Assembly (NCBI GenBank): GCA_900544685.1
Contig: UQWA01000019.1
Coordinates: 1 to 59,581, forward strand
Length of the DNA stretch: 59,581 nt
Direction of reading: 5' to 3'
DNA from: an uncultured Lachnospiraceae bacterium
GTDB taxonomy: Bacteria > Bacillota > Clostridia > Lachnospirales > Lachnospiraceae
Shown here: in pieces, positions 53,733 to 59,581 of the stretch
Position numbering within the stretch: the first letter of the stretch is position 1
Layout of the letters: the number at the start of each line of letters is the position of its first letter
The notes under the pieces: model-generated
What the model was told of the DNA's origin: nothing
Database searches by the model: none
The model's input: only the letters and a program-made list of their open reading frames with translations
Program-made: the position numbers and the translations under genes

Positions 53733-55463
53733 CTACATTTTCTGTTGTTTTTGATGATAATATCCCAATATAAATTCTCCCTGTTCTTCTAATGAAAGTT
53801 GTTTTGGGAACCCGCCTCTTCCATCTTTCATTTCTAATTTTCCCAAAAGATTTATCAGCAGATCTTCATATTTTATTTTTTTCCATGCATGCTCTCGCTC
53901 TATCTTTTTAATATGACTATTTTTCAATTTAAACAACACAGGAAAAACTATTGCCGGAGTTGCACAGGCAGAATTGAAATACCTGTCTCGAATCGTTGTA
54001 TTAATACCAGAATTTGCATCTTTTTGTATAAACTCTAATACTGCAAATATTCTTCCCAACACATATGCTGATTCTGTACATTCTTCATTTAACCCCATAT
54101 ACTCTTCCCCTTCTTTCCAATTATAATTCTTTATTAATATTGCTTTTATAATTCCTGCTCTTCCCCCTGTAACATTTCCCTGTTCTGCTCTTATCCGAAT
54201 TAAAGTGTCTGTATATAAACTTTCCGGATATCTTGTATCATCCAGGATTGCCTTTAATACCATTGCTGCCATATTAGGTACCGGTGTTTTATCCTTCGAC
54301 TTCTGATTCACTGTCTCGTTTAGCATTTTATTTATCCCCAGATACGATAAATCTTCCCATTGCGGTCTGACGATATCCAGACGCTTATAATGTTTTCCAA
54401 GATTTTCCAGTATTTTCTCAAATGAATTCTGATAGAAAAAACGAACCGATAATCTTGCTGCATTTGGGGCAAGGCAAAGAATATAAAATTTTTGCTCGGG
54501 ATTAAGATGAATATCACTTAAATCTACATGAAGCCCCTTTTTCAGATTACCAAATATTTTTTCCATTTCTTCCTGATTATCTTTTTTAGGGTTTAACCAC
54601 TCTAAAAATGTTTTCTGGTATCCTTCTTCTCCTGATTCTGCCCAGAAAACCACCATGGAATCTCCCATTGGAAATCTGCATTCTCTCTGATTCAGCAAAT
54701 AATTCAGAGCCGTTGTGTAAGCAAATTCCGCATATTTTCCAACCGGTGCATTATAACTCTGTTCTTTTCCGTAAGATTCAAAGGATTTTTCATTAAAAGA
54801 AACCAAAGACGCACCACTGGACTGCGCTCCAGGCACTCCCTTTATTCCTCTGTGAATGCGAGCAATTTCTGTTCTTTCCCCGGTAACAAGACAAATTCCT
54901 TCTACTCTTTCACCATCCTGATCTTGCCTTGTTTCCCACATAGCTTTTATTTCTTCATCATCCTGTGCAAACTTCCCTCTTATACTGAAAACAATGTTTC
55001 CACCTTCGTTTAATTCATCCCAGTGTGCTTTTACTACGGCATCCTCTTTTGCTTTTTCCGGATTCCATTTTTCAAAATAAGAACAGATTGCTTTCGCCAT
55101 GATCCCATCTGAACTGCCCAGAATAGATAAATGTTTCTCCCTGGCGGCTAAGAAACACTCTCTTGTCCTTTTTGTGATTTCTTCATCATCAATCCCCAAA
55201 ATATACTTTGCATTATCACATAGAAAATTTGAATTTACTCCCAAAGATCTTGTTACCATTTCCGGGACATTGAGCAGGACAGGCACCCATACTTTTTTCT
55301 TTCCACGTTCCTCTTCTGTTTTCAGTGAAATAATGGTTTTTATTGTTCCATCTTCATTTAGTTCAATCGCATGAGATACTTTTGACTGGCACCATCCCTT
55401 CCTGGCAGCCTTATCCTGTTTTGCAAGATCTTCATAATATTTCACCAATGCCTGTAGAATCAT
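53733..55463 (-). CDS. cas8c: Cas8c (Csd1), type I-C large subunit
   Basis: The 576-residue large subunit that recognises the PAM and starts unwinding. It begins MILQALVKYYEDLAK and contains CLVTGERTEIARIHRGIKGVPGAQSSGASLVSFNEKSFESYG, a well-conserved Csd1 stretch, and NAARLSVRFF. In type I-C its gene also encodes Cas11 from an internal start, so an internal initiation site near the 3' end should be looked for. The ATG overlaps the cas5 stop (ATGA). Confidence 0.96.
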   Translation of the reverse strand: MILQALVKYYEDLAKQDKAARKGWCQSKVSHAIELNEDGTIKTIISLKTEEERGKKKVWVPVLLNVPEMVTRSLGVNSNFLCDNAKYILGIDDEEITKRTRECFLAAREKHLSILGSSDGIMAKAICSYFEKWNPEKAKEDAVVKAHWDELNEGGNIVFSIRGKFAQDDEEIKAMWETRQDQDGERVEGICLVTGERTEIARIHRGIKGVPGAQSSGASLVSFNEKSFESYGKEQSYNAPVGKYAEFAYTTALNYLLNQRECRFPMGDSMVVFWAESGEEGYQKTFLEWLNPKKDNQEEMEKIFGNLKKGLHVDLSDIHLNPEQKFYILCLAPNAARLSVRFFYQNSFEKILENLGKHYKRLDIVRPQWEDLSYLGINKMLNETVNQKSKDKTPVPNMAAMVLKAILDDTRYPESLYTDTLIRIRAEQGNVTGGRAGIIKAILIKNYNWKEGEEYMGLNEECTESAYVLGRIFAVLEFIQKDANSGINTTIRDRYFNSACATPAIVFPVLFKLKNSHIKKIEREHAWKKIKYEDLLINLLGKLEMKDGRGGFPKQLSLEEQGEFILGYYHQKQQKM

Positions 55464-56122
55464 CGGATCACCTCGCAGTCTCTCAAATCCAACACTCCAT
55501 TTTCCATTACTGCCCGGAAAAACATAGGCTGTATATTCTCCCTGTCACTGTAATCCATATCGTACAACATAAAGCCAAGATCCTTTTCTTGCACATCATC
55601 ATATGCCGTCTGTATATTTTCTTCTTCACACGGACTAAACTGTGCTGGAAATTCTCTGCATCCAAAATATGGCATATGAAAGCATTCCCCTTTTTTCAAA
55701 CGTCTCATTATGATATCTTTAAATTTTCCCGGATTATCTGTTTCATTTGCCTTTTCTGTCATTACAAAATGTGCTTCAATTACATAACACACATCGCACA
55801 GGATTAAAGATGCTCTTTGTACAATATCGTTTTTCGTATTAATATAAAGTGATTTATCTGCACCGTTATACGCCTGTAATACATTACTTGCTGATATTTT
55901 ACTTTTCACTTCATTTCTCCGAACACTGGTAAAACGAATTGGATTCTTTATATATATTTTATCAATGATCCATTTCATTCCAGGATGCCAGTATATTGCT
56001 TCTAAAATCCCCCGCGCTGCAGATGGTGTCATGACATCATAGGAACATCGCTCCACTTTCATTTCCGGTCGTGAAAACAAGGCATAATCCCCCCAAACCT
56101 TTACTTTCACCCCAACACTCAT
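55460..56122 (-). CDS. cas5c: Cas5 (Cas5d/Cas5c), crRNA-processing subunit
   Basis: A 220-residue Cas5d protein. In type I-C it cuts the pre-crRNA at the base of the repeat stem, leaving an 11-nt 5' handle, and then stays in Cascade. It contains the start region VKVWGDYALFSRPEMKVERCSYDV, TPSAARGILEAIYWHP (Tyr44), EAHF (His118) and KKGECFHMPYFGCREFPA, all typical. I have not aligned the catalytic residues to known structures. Its ATG shares a base with the stop of the upstream partner gene (TAATG), so its translation is coupled to the toxin-type pair. Confidence 0.95.
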   Translation of the reverse strand: MSVGVKVKVWGDYALFSRPEMKVERCSYDVMTPSAARGILEAIYWHPGMKWIIDKIYIKNPIRFTSVRRNEVKSKISASNVLQAYNGADKSLYINTKNDIVQRASLILCDVCYVIEAHFVMTEKANETDNPGKFKDIIMRRLKKGECFHMPYFGCREFPAQFSPCEEENIQTAYDDVQEKDLGFMLYDMDYSDRENIQPMFFRAVMENGVLDLRDCEVIR

Positions 56123-56562
56123 TACAATACCTCTCCTTTCTTATAGCATGCTGCTATATAATCTCTTGGTTGATAATAAAAGTCTGTATTATAGTCTGAT
56201 ATTTTTTCATCTATCCAGGAATGATATACTTCCCAGATTCCTCTCAGAATCTCTTCATCAGAATAACAATCCTCTATCAAACGTTCATACACTTCTCCAA
56301 TATCCCAGTAATCTGGTACCCTATATCTGCATTCGCTTACATTATCAAATGCCCCTTTTTTAATCTTACATTCTTGGATAAATTCACTGGCTACTTTTTC
56401 AATCGGTTCACAATGAAATACATCTGCATAGTCATAGATTCTCTCTATTTCTTTTTCTCCAAGTTTATCTGCTACTTCCCGTCTGCTTCTTTGTGTTGTC
56501 CGTCCTATATATTCAATCAAACTGCATGTGTAAAAAAGATCGTTATTATTTTTTGTTCCCAT
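56122..56562 (-). CDS. partner protein of the DUF3990-like gene, possible antitoxin
   Basis: A 146-residue protein starting MGTKNNNDLFYTCSLIEYIGRTT, with a helical segment (REVADKLGEKEIERIYDYADVFHCEPIEKVASEF) and a conserved-looking YRVPDYWDIGEVYERLI. It overlaps the end of the upstream DUF3990-like gene by about 17 bp, and its stop overlaps the cas5 start. The start with GTGAGG six bases before it is preferred. I recall such proteins beside DUF3990 genes but do not know a named family. The pair geometry fits a toxin-antitoxin or toxin-chaperone unit; no function is proven. Confidence 0.7.
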   Translation of the reverse strand: MGTKNNNDLFYTCSLIEYIGRTTQRSRREVADKLGEKEIERIYDYADVFHCEPIEKVASEFIQECKIKKGAFDNVSECRYRVPDYWDIGEVYERLIEDCYSDEEILRGIWEVYHSWIDEKISDYNTDFYYQPRDYIAACYKKGEVL

Positions 56563-57013
56563 ATACAGCCTCACTTCCCACATATTCCAAAGTATCCAAT
56601 GCCGATATTGTATGAAAACTAATCTGATGTGTCGGATGCTTAAACTTTGCCAGTTCCCAAAACGCAGCTCTCGAAATCTTTTTGTCTATATAGTTCTGAA
56701 TAAAATTATATATGGTATCATCTGCCATCGGTCCTTCTACGATATCATAGCCATGACTTTCTCCACTACGGCAGTCAACAATAAAATCGAGCCACTCCTC
56801 TGTCATTTCATCAAAAACCAAGTATTTCAGATTTTCATTTGGTGTATATTCATATTTATTTAAATAGCCCTTTTTCCCATAACGTGTTGCCCAGCGTATT
56901 GCCTGTTCTGGAATCTTTGTACAATAAAATCCAAAATAAAAGTCCTTGTGGAACATGGCTTTTCTTATTTCCGGATACTCTACTATTTCTTTACTGCCAT
57001 GATATAAAATCAT
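56546..57013 (-). CDS. DUF3990-like protein, likely ADP-ribosyltransferase-fold toxin
   Basis: A 155-residue protein from the chosen ATG at 57013 (MILYHGS), which has RBS GAGGTG seven bases before it; a longer frame begins at 57028. The pattern LYHGS, then FYFGFYCTKIPEQAIRWATRYG, resembles the His and Tyr signature segments of the H-Y-E class of ADP-ribosyltransferases, and the rest matches what I recall of DUF3990 proteins (YTPNENLKYL, WLDFIVDCRSGESHGYDIVEGPMADDTIYNFI, KISRAAFWELAKFKHPTHQISFHT). By fold it could modify a host or phage macromolecule. It opens the transcript that continues into the partner gene and cas5. Its coding region contains the 12-nt match to the pseudo-spacer of the facing small RNA. 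Confidence 0.82.
   Translation of the reverse strand: MILYHGSKEIVEYPEIRKAMFHKDFYFGFYCTKIPEQAIRWATRYGKKGYLNKYEYTPNENLKYLVFDEMTEEWLDFIVDCRSGESHGYDIVEGPMADDTIYNFIQNYIDKKISRAAFWELAKFKHPTHQISFHTISALDTLEYVGSEAVYGNKK
56826..56840 (+). promoter_or_regulatory. TTC-flanked protospacer-like match to the mini-CRISPR pseudo-spacer
   Basis: The plus strand reads TTC followed by AGATTTTCATTT. This 12-mer equals the first 12 nt of the pseudo-spacer at 57159-57170, starting exactly where the crRNA handle would end. TTC is the usual type I-C PAM. The next bases (GGTG here, ATAC in the guide) do not match, so pairing would be seed-only. The site is at codons 58-62 of the DUF3990-like gene. Confidence 0.8.
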
Positions 57014-57059
57014 ATTCTTACACCTCATTTATCCTTTATTTCCCATTCCTCATACTTTG

Positions 57060-57088
57060 AATATACTACACATTGCTTTAATATTCAA
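57060..57088 (-). promoter_or_regulatory. promoter of the DUF3990-like gene and downstream cas genes
   Basis: On the minus strand TTGAAT and TATATT are separated by exactly 17 bp, with the start codon at 57013 some 47 bp on. No terminator follows before cas2, so it could drive the toxin-type pair and cas5-cas8c-cas7-cas4-cas1-cas2, apart from cas3. Confidence 0.6.
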
Positions 57089-57103
57089 TATTTATTGTGA
57101 ATT

Positions 57104-57132
57104 TTATTACTTTAAATTTTATTGAATATAAT
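57104..57132 (+). promoter_or_regulatory. promoter candidate of the mini-CRISPR RNA
   Basis: A perfect TATAAT lies at 57127-57132, with a weak -35 (TTATTA, 17 bp upstream). Transcription would start near 57139, nine bases before the handle-like TGAATTGAAAT. It is back to back with the toxin-type promoter. Confidence 0.5.
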
Positions 57133-57147
57133 ATTAGAATTTCTTAT

Positions 57148-57158
57148 TGAATTGAAAT
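57148..57158 (+). repeat. degenerate CRISPR repeat end 1 (handle-like)
   Basis: TGAATTGAAAT matches the 11-nt array handle TGGATTGAAAT at 10 of 11 positions. Only a weak 4-bp A+T stem lies upstream. It ends exactly where the seed match to the toxin-type gene begins, 64 bp before the end of pseudo-repeat 2, close to a repeat-plus-spacer unit (65-67 bp). Confidence 0.65.
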
Positions 57159-57182
57159 AGATTTTCATTTATACTATCAATT

Positions 57183-57222
57183 GTCTGATTCTTCCCGTTG
57201 GATGCAATCAGTGGATTGAAAT
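57183..57222 (+). repeat. degenerate CRISPR repeat 2 with its own stem
   Basis: It begins GTC like the array repeat, forms the stem CTGATT (57185-57190) with AATCAG (57206-57211), and is followed with no gap by TGGATTGAAAT (57212-57222), identical to the array handle; 12 bases match if the preceding G is counted. The stem sequence differs from the array (CGTTCCC/GGGAACG) but the position relative to the handle is the same. Confidence 0.7.
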
Positions 57223-57247
57223 AATAATATTTATAGTAAAGAAAACA

Positions 57248-57283
57248 GCATCAGCGTAGAAGCAATATCTTCTACGCTGATGC
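57248..57283. terminator. bidirectional terminator between cas3 and the mini-CRISPR
   Basis: A perfect 15-bp stem (GCATCAGCGTAGAAG / CTTCTACGCTGATGC, 6-nt loop) follows the cas3 stop. Minus-strand readout continues TGTTTTCTTT; plus-strand readout continues CATTTTT. It separates cas3 from the toxin-type/cas5 transcript and can end the plus-strand small RNA. Confidence 0.8.
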
Positions 57284-57288
57284 CATTT

Positions 57289-59436
57289 TTACAGAAACAA
57301 TGCCATTTCTCCATCTATTCCAAGATTTAATCCATATTTCTCTGAATATTCTTCTTCCGCTGTCAGTTCATAAAAGTCTTGCATATCTTCCGACATTGGC
57401 CTGATCAATCCCGCATTTTGTAATTTTTCAAAATAACTGTTTCCGTTCTGCGCATTTGCATAAACCTGAACGCAATACTGTCCTGCTTTCCGCATCCTCT
57501 CTTTTGAATATCCTTTTTGTTGTATCTCCCAAAATAGTTCCTCTGCCTCCGATTCTTTATGAATAAATATCATCTTTGTTTCCTGTTCAATCAGTTTAAA
57601 TTTCTTTGCAATTTCTGCAAAATTACATTTTATCTGCTTATATTCATCCATAATATGCTTTTTATCCAAACTTGCTCCTCTGAAATGATATAGCTGTTCA
57701 AAATAGCCTTTTATCGCATTCAGATCATCTATTTTCTCATAATCCTCTAGAATTCCCCGCGCTACATCAATGGAAAGTTTCTGATTTTGAGATGTTTTTT
57801 CATCTTCCAAATCGAATATATACACGTTACTTTCTTTTTTATCTGCTTTTCCTTCCCGGTTACATCTCCCTGCTGCCTGAATCATGGAATCTATTCCGTT
57901 TAACTGTCTGTATACATTCTGAAAATCCAGATCTACACCAGCCTCTACTAAGCTAGTGGATATTACAATACATTTTTCCTTCTTATCAAGTTTTTCTCGA
58001 ATTCTCTTCAGTACTTTTTTCCGATGTTTCGGATACATGCTGGTTGATAAATGATAGATGCCATCTCCTTCCAATTTCTGAAAAACTTCCTGTGCCAGTT
58101 TCTTTGTATTCATGATACACAATGCACAGTTTTCTTTTCGTAATCTTTCTATTAGATTTTCTCTGGATATGATTCCCAATTTCTGATAATTTACCCTCTC
58201 AAAAAACTGAAATTGTTCTTCCATACGAGGACATAATTCTATAACCTTTCTCCTCTCTGGGAATAAGGAATCTAACGCTGGCTGCGTTGCCGTACAAAGA
58301 ACAATGCTTGCCGCATAATTATCAACTAATTCCTGAAGCATTGCCATGCATGGTTTTAGATAATCAAGTGATAGCATCTGCGCTTCATCCAATACAACTA
58401 CACTGTTTGCTATATTATGTATTTTTCGACATTTAGAAGATTTATTTGCAAATAACGATTCAAAAAACTGAACATTTGTTGTCACTACTACTGGTTTGTC
58501 CCAATTCTCGCTTGCAAGCTGCATTGGGTTTAATTCTTCTGTAGCTTTGTATTCCACATTACAATGATTCTCCAGGACATTTTCTTCTCCTAATATCTCA
58601 CGGAATACCTGTGCATTCTGCTCAATAATGCTGGTATACGGGATCACATATATAATCCGATCCATATGATTGAAAACTGCATGTTTTAACGCAAACGCCA
58701 GTGACGCAATCGTCTTTCCACCCCCAGTCGGTACTGTTAATCGAAACATTCCTTTTGCATGTTTACCTTCATTCATACAATTCTTTAAAATTTCCGTTCT
58801 TCTGCCATTTATAGTATCAATTTCTTTATTATCAAGCCAATTTGAAACATACTTTTCTAACTTCGTCCATAATTCTTCTATTGATTGCCCTGCTTCTCTT
58901 CCTGTCCGACCATTTTTCATAAATGTTTCTGTATCTAAAAAATCTGCGTCCACAAGACATGAATAAAGCATTCTGATAAATGTTCCTAAAGCAAAATCCA
59001 TATTACTATTTTCTTTCATAACAATTGGATCTGTCTGAAGTTTTGGAATCTCCAATTCTTTTTTATAACTTTGATAACTACAGACTTTTTTACTTAATCT
59101 TCCGCACAAGCTTGTATTAATTGCCGTATTTCCATAGTCAGGCAGACCTGCATGATGTCCGGCAATGCAATAACTTAATATCTGATAATAACCTCCCAAT
59201 TCATTACAAAGCTGAGCACCTGCCGTGGAGTGATCTACTCTTTCTTCTGTATCTCCTGTTATTTTTCTTTGAAATTCATCAGAATATTTTCCAATATCAT
59301 GAAGCAATCCGCAACAATATCCCCATTCTTCTTTTCCAAACTTCTCAGCAAATTCTCTCGCTAACTGCGCCGTTCCAACTAAATGTTCCTTCACCGTCTG
59401 TACTCTTGTTTCCTGCTTATGAGCTATATAATCCAT
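57289..59436 (-). CDS. cas3: Cas3 HD nuclease-helicase
   Basis: Target-shredding enzyme of type I systems, 715 residues from the chosen start. The N-terminal HD domain has CCGLLHDIGKYSDEFQ, DHSTAGAQL and AGHHAGLPDYG. The SF2 helicase has Walker A VPTGGGKTIAS, motif II VVLDEAQML, LCTATQPALD and motif VI QAAGRCNREG. The ATG at 59436 has AGGGG five bases before it; a longer frame to 59472 lacks an RBS. A TATAAT -10 box lies upstream on the minus strand near 59480. It has its own terminator, so it is transcribed apart from the other cas genes. Confidence 0.95.
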   Translation of the reverse strand: MDYIAHKQETRVQTVKEHLVGTAQLAREFAEKFGKEEWGYCCGLLHDIGKYSDEFQRKITGDTEERVDHSTAGAQLCNELGGYYQILSYCIAGHHAGLPDYGNTAINTSLCGRLSKKVCSYQSYKKELEIPKLQTDPIVMKENSNMDFALGTFIRMLYSCLVDADFLDTETFMKNGRTGREAGQSIEELWTKLEKYVSNWLDNKEIDTINGRRTEILKNCMNEGKHAKGMFRLTVPTGGGKTIASLAFALKHAVFNHMDRIIYVIPYTSIIEQNAQVFREILGEENVLENHCNVEYKATEELNPMQLASENWDKPVVVTTNVQFFESLFANKSSKCRKIHNIANSVVVLDEAQMLSLDYLKPCMAMLQELVDNYAASIVLCTATQPALDSLFPERRKVIELCPRMEEQFQFFERVNYQKLGIISRENLIERLRKENCALCIMNTKKLAQEVFQKLEGDGIYHLSTSMYPKHRKKVLKRIREKLDKKEKCIVISTSLVEAGVDLDFQNVYRQLNGIDSMIQAAGRCNREGKADKKESNVYIFDLEDEKTSQNQKLSIDVARGILEDYEKIDDLNAIKGYFEQLYHFRGASLDKKHIMDEYKQIKCNFAEIAKKFKLIEQETKMIFIHKESEAEELFWEIQQKGYSKERMRKAGQYCVQVYANAQNGNSYFEKLQNAGLIRPMSEDMQDFYELTAEEEYSEKYGLNLGIDGEMALFL

Positions 59437-59508
59437 CTCTTCCCCTCGTTCTTCAATATTGTTTTCAAACATTATATATGCAACAATTTCATTATAACAT
59501 ATTTTTTA

Positions 59509-59528
59509 AGGGAAGCTTTCGCTTCCCT
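59509..59528. other. hairpin upstream of cas3
   Basis: AGGGAAGC / GCTTCCCT with a TTTC loop. The T-run lies before rather than after it on the plus strand, so it is not a standard terminator in either direction. Confidence 0.4.
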
Positions 59529-59546
59529 CAGACTGTAGACAAACTT

Positions 59547-59581
59547 GGTGTTGGGGATTATGCCCAGCACCATTTTTCTTT
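59547..59581 (+). terminator. hairpin and T-run at the window edge
   Basis: A stem (GGTGTTGGG / CCCAGCACC, one G-T pair) is followed by ATTTTTCTTT on the plus strand. It looks like a plus-strand terminator or the end of an element that continues beyond the window. No coding region could be supported in 59473-59581. Confidence 0.45.

Larger units (their letters stand above)
57139..57290 (+). ncRNA. CreA-like mini-CRISPR guide RNA
   Basis: Predicted small RNA of about 150 nt made of pseudo-repeat end 1 (57148-57158), a 24-nt pseudo-spacer (57159-57182), pseudo-repeat 2 (57183-57222) and a hairpin terminator (57248-57283 plus T5). Pseudo-repeat 2 ends in the exact array handle TGGATTGAAAT, placed straight after a CTGATT/AATCAG stem, so Cas5 could process it as in the array. 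The pseudo-spacer seed matches the DUF3990-like gene next to a TTC. By analogy with CreA of CreTA modules it would guide Cascade to repress that gene without cleavage. The analogy is inference; transcription is not shown. Confidence 0.7.

Noticed and set aside
57084..57105. Similarity between the sequence after the second pseudo-repeat (57226 onward, AATATTTAT) and a TTC-flanked stretch overlapping the toxin-type promoter.
   Set aside because: The match begins three bases past the handle and is broken after nine A/T bases, so it does not fit R-loop geometry and is likely due to A+T richness.
59487..59500. ATTTCATTATAAC upstream of cas3 as another CRISPR-repeat remnant.
   Set aside because: Only six bases match the repeat end, and it is explained by the -10 box region.
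1..59581. tRNA, rRNA or riboswitch genes.
   Set aside because: No cloverleaf, conserved rRNA segment or known riboswitch core was recognised in the intergenic stretches by eye.

Overview
The window looks like part of the chromosome of a low-GC Gram-positive gut-type Firmicute, most likely a Lachnospiraceae (Clostridia) member. This rests on the sigma-A, CdaA/CdaR, MreB and UvrAB homologues, LCP and teichoic-acid-type envelope genes, AGGAGG-like ribosome binding sites and A+T-rich spacers. Nearly all genes lie on the minus strand. The species cannot be named from the sequence alone.

Layout: (1) 1-5467 holds a zinc-ribbon lipoprotein, sigma factor RpoD overlapped by a divergent ClpX, and an HtrA-like protease. 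(2) 5549-35303 is a roughly 30-kb cell-surface glycopolymer locus. It contains two polyprenyl-phosphate sugar-phosphate transferases, many GT2 glycosyltransferases (one fused to a methyltransferase), a Wzm/Wzt-type ABC exporter, RmlD, a WecE-type aminotransferase, TarI/TarJ-like CDP-ribitol enzymes, three CDP-glycerol/ribitol phosphotransferase-family proteins, a YfhO-type membrane protein and an LCP ligase. (3) 35485-44850 holds an L,D-transpeptidase and then recD2, comF, two membrane proteins, cdaA, cdaR, an HPr-like gene, and mreB. (4) 45149-49983 is uvrB-uvrA. (5) 50052-59436 is a type I-C CRISPR-Cas locus: a short array, leader, cas2, a frameshifted cas1, cas4, cas7, cas8c, cas5, a two-gene insertion, and cas3.

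The most striking part is between cas3 and cas5. A DUF3990-like (ADP-ribosyltransferase-fold) toxin-type gene and a partner gene sit inside the cas cluster, and the partner is translationally coupled to cas5 (TAATG). On the opposite strand, in the 260-bp gap between cas3 and the toxin-type gene, I see what looks like a miniature CRISPR unit. It has a TATAAT box, a degenerate repeat end (TGAATTGAAAT), a 24-nt pseudo-spacer, and a second pseudo-repeat with a 6-bp stem directly followed by the exact array handle TGGATTGAAAT; a hairpin terminator closes the unit. The first 12 nt of the pseudo-spacer match the toxin-type gene perfectly, and the match begins immediately after a TTC, the usual type I-C PAM. 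I infer a CreTA-like arrangement: Cascade (Cas5-Cas8c-Cas7) guided by this RNA would repress the toxin-type gene, and so possibly its own operon. Loss of Cascade would then release the toxin.

Consistent with an addiction or self-regulation role, cas1 carries what looks like a 5-bp slippage deletion that removes its catalytic C-terminal part, while cas3, cas5, cas8c, cas7, cas4 and cas2 all remain open. The locus therefore looks dead for spacer acquisition but intact for interference and guide-directed repression. These statements come from reading the sequence by eye; no homology search or alignment was run.
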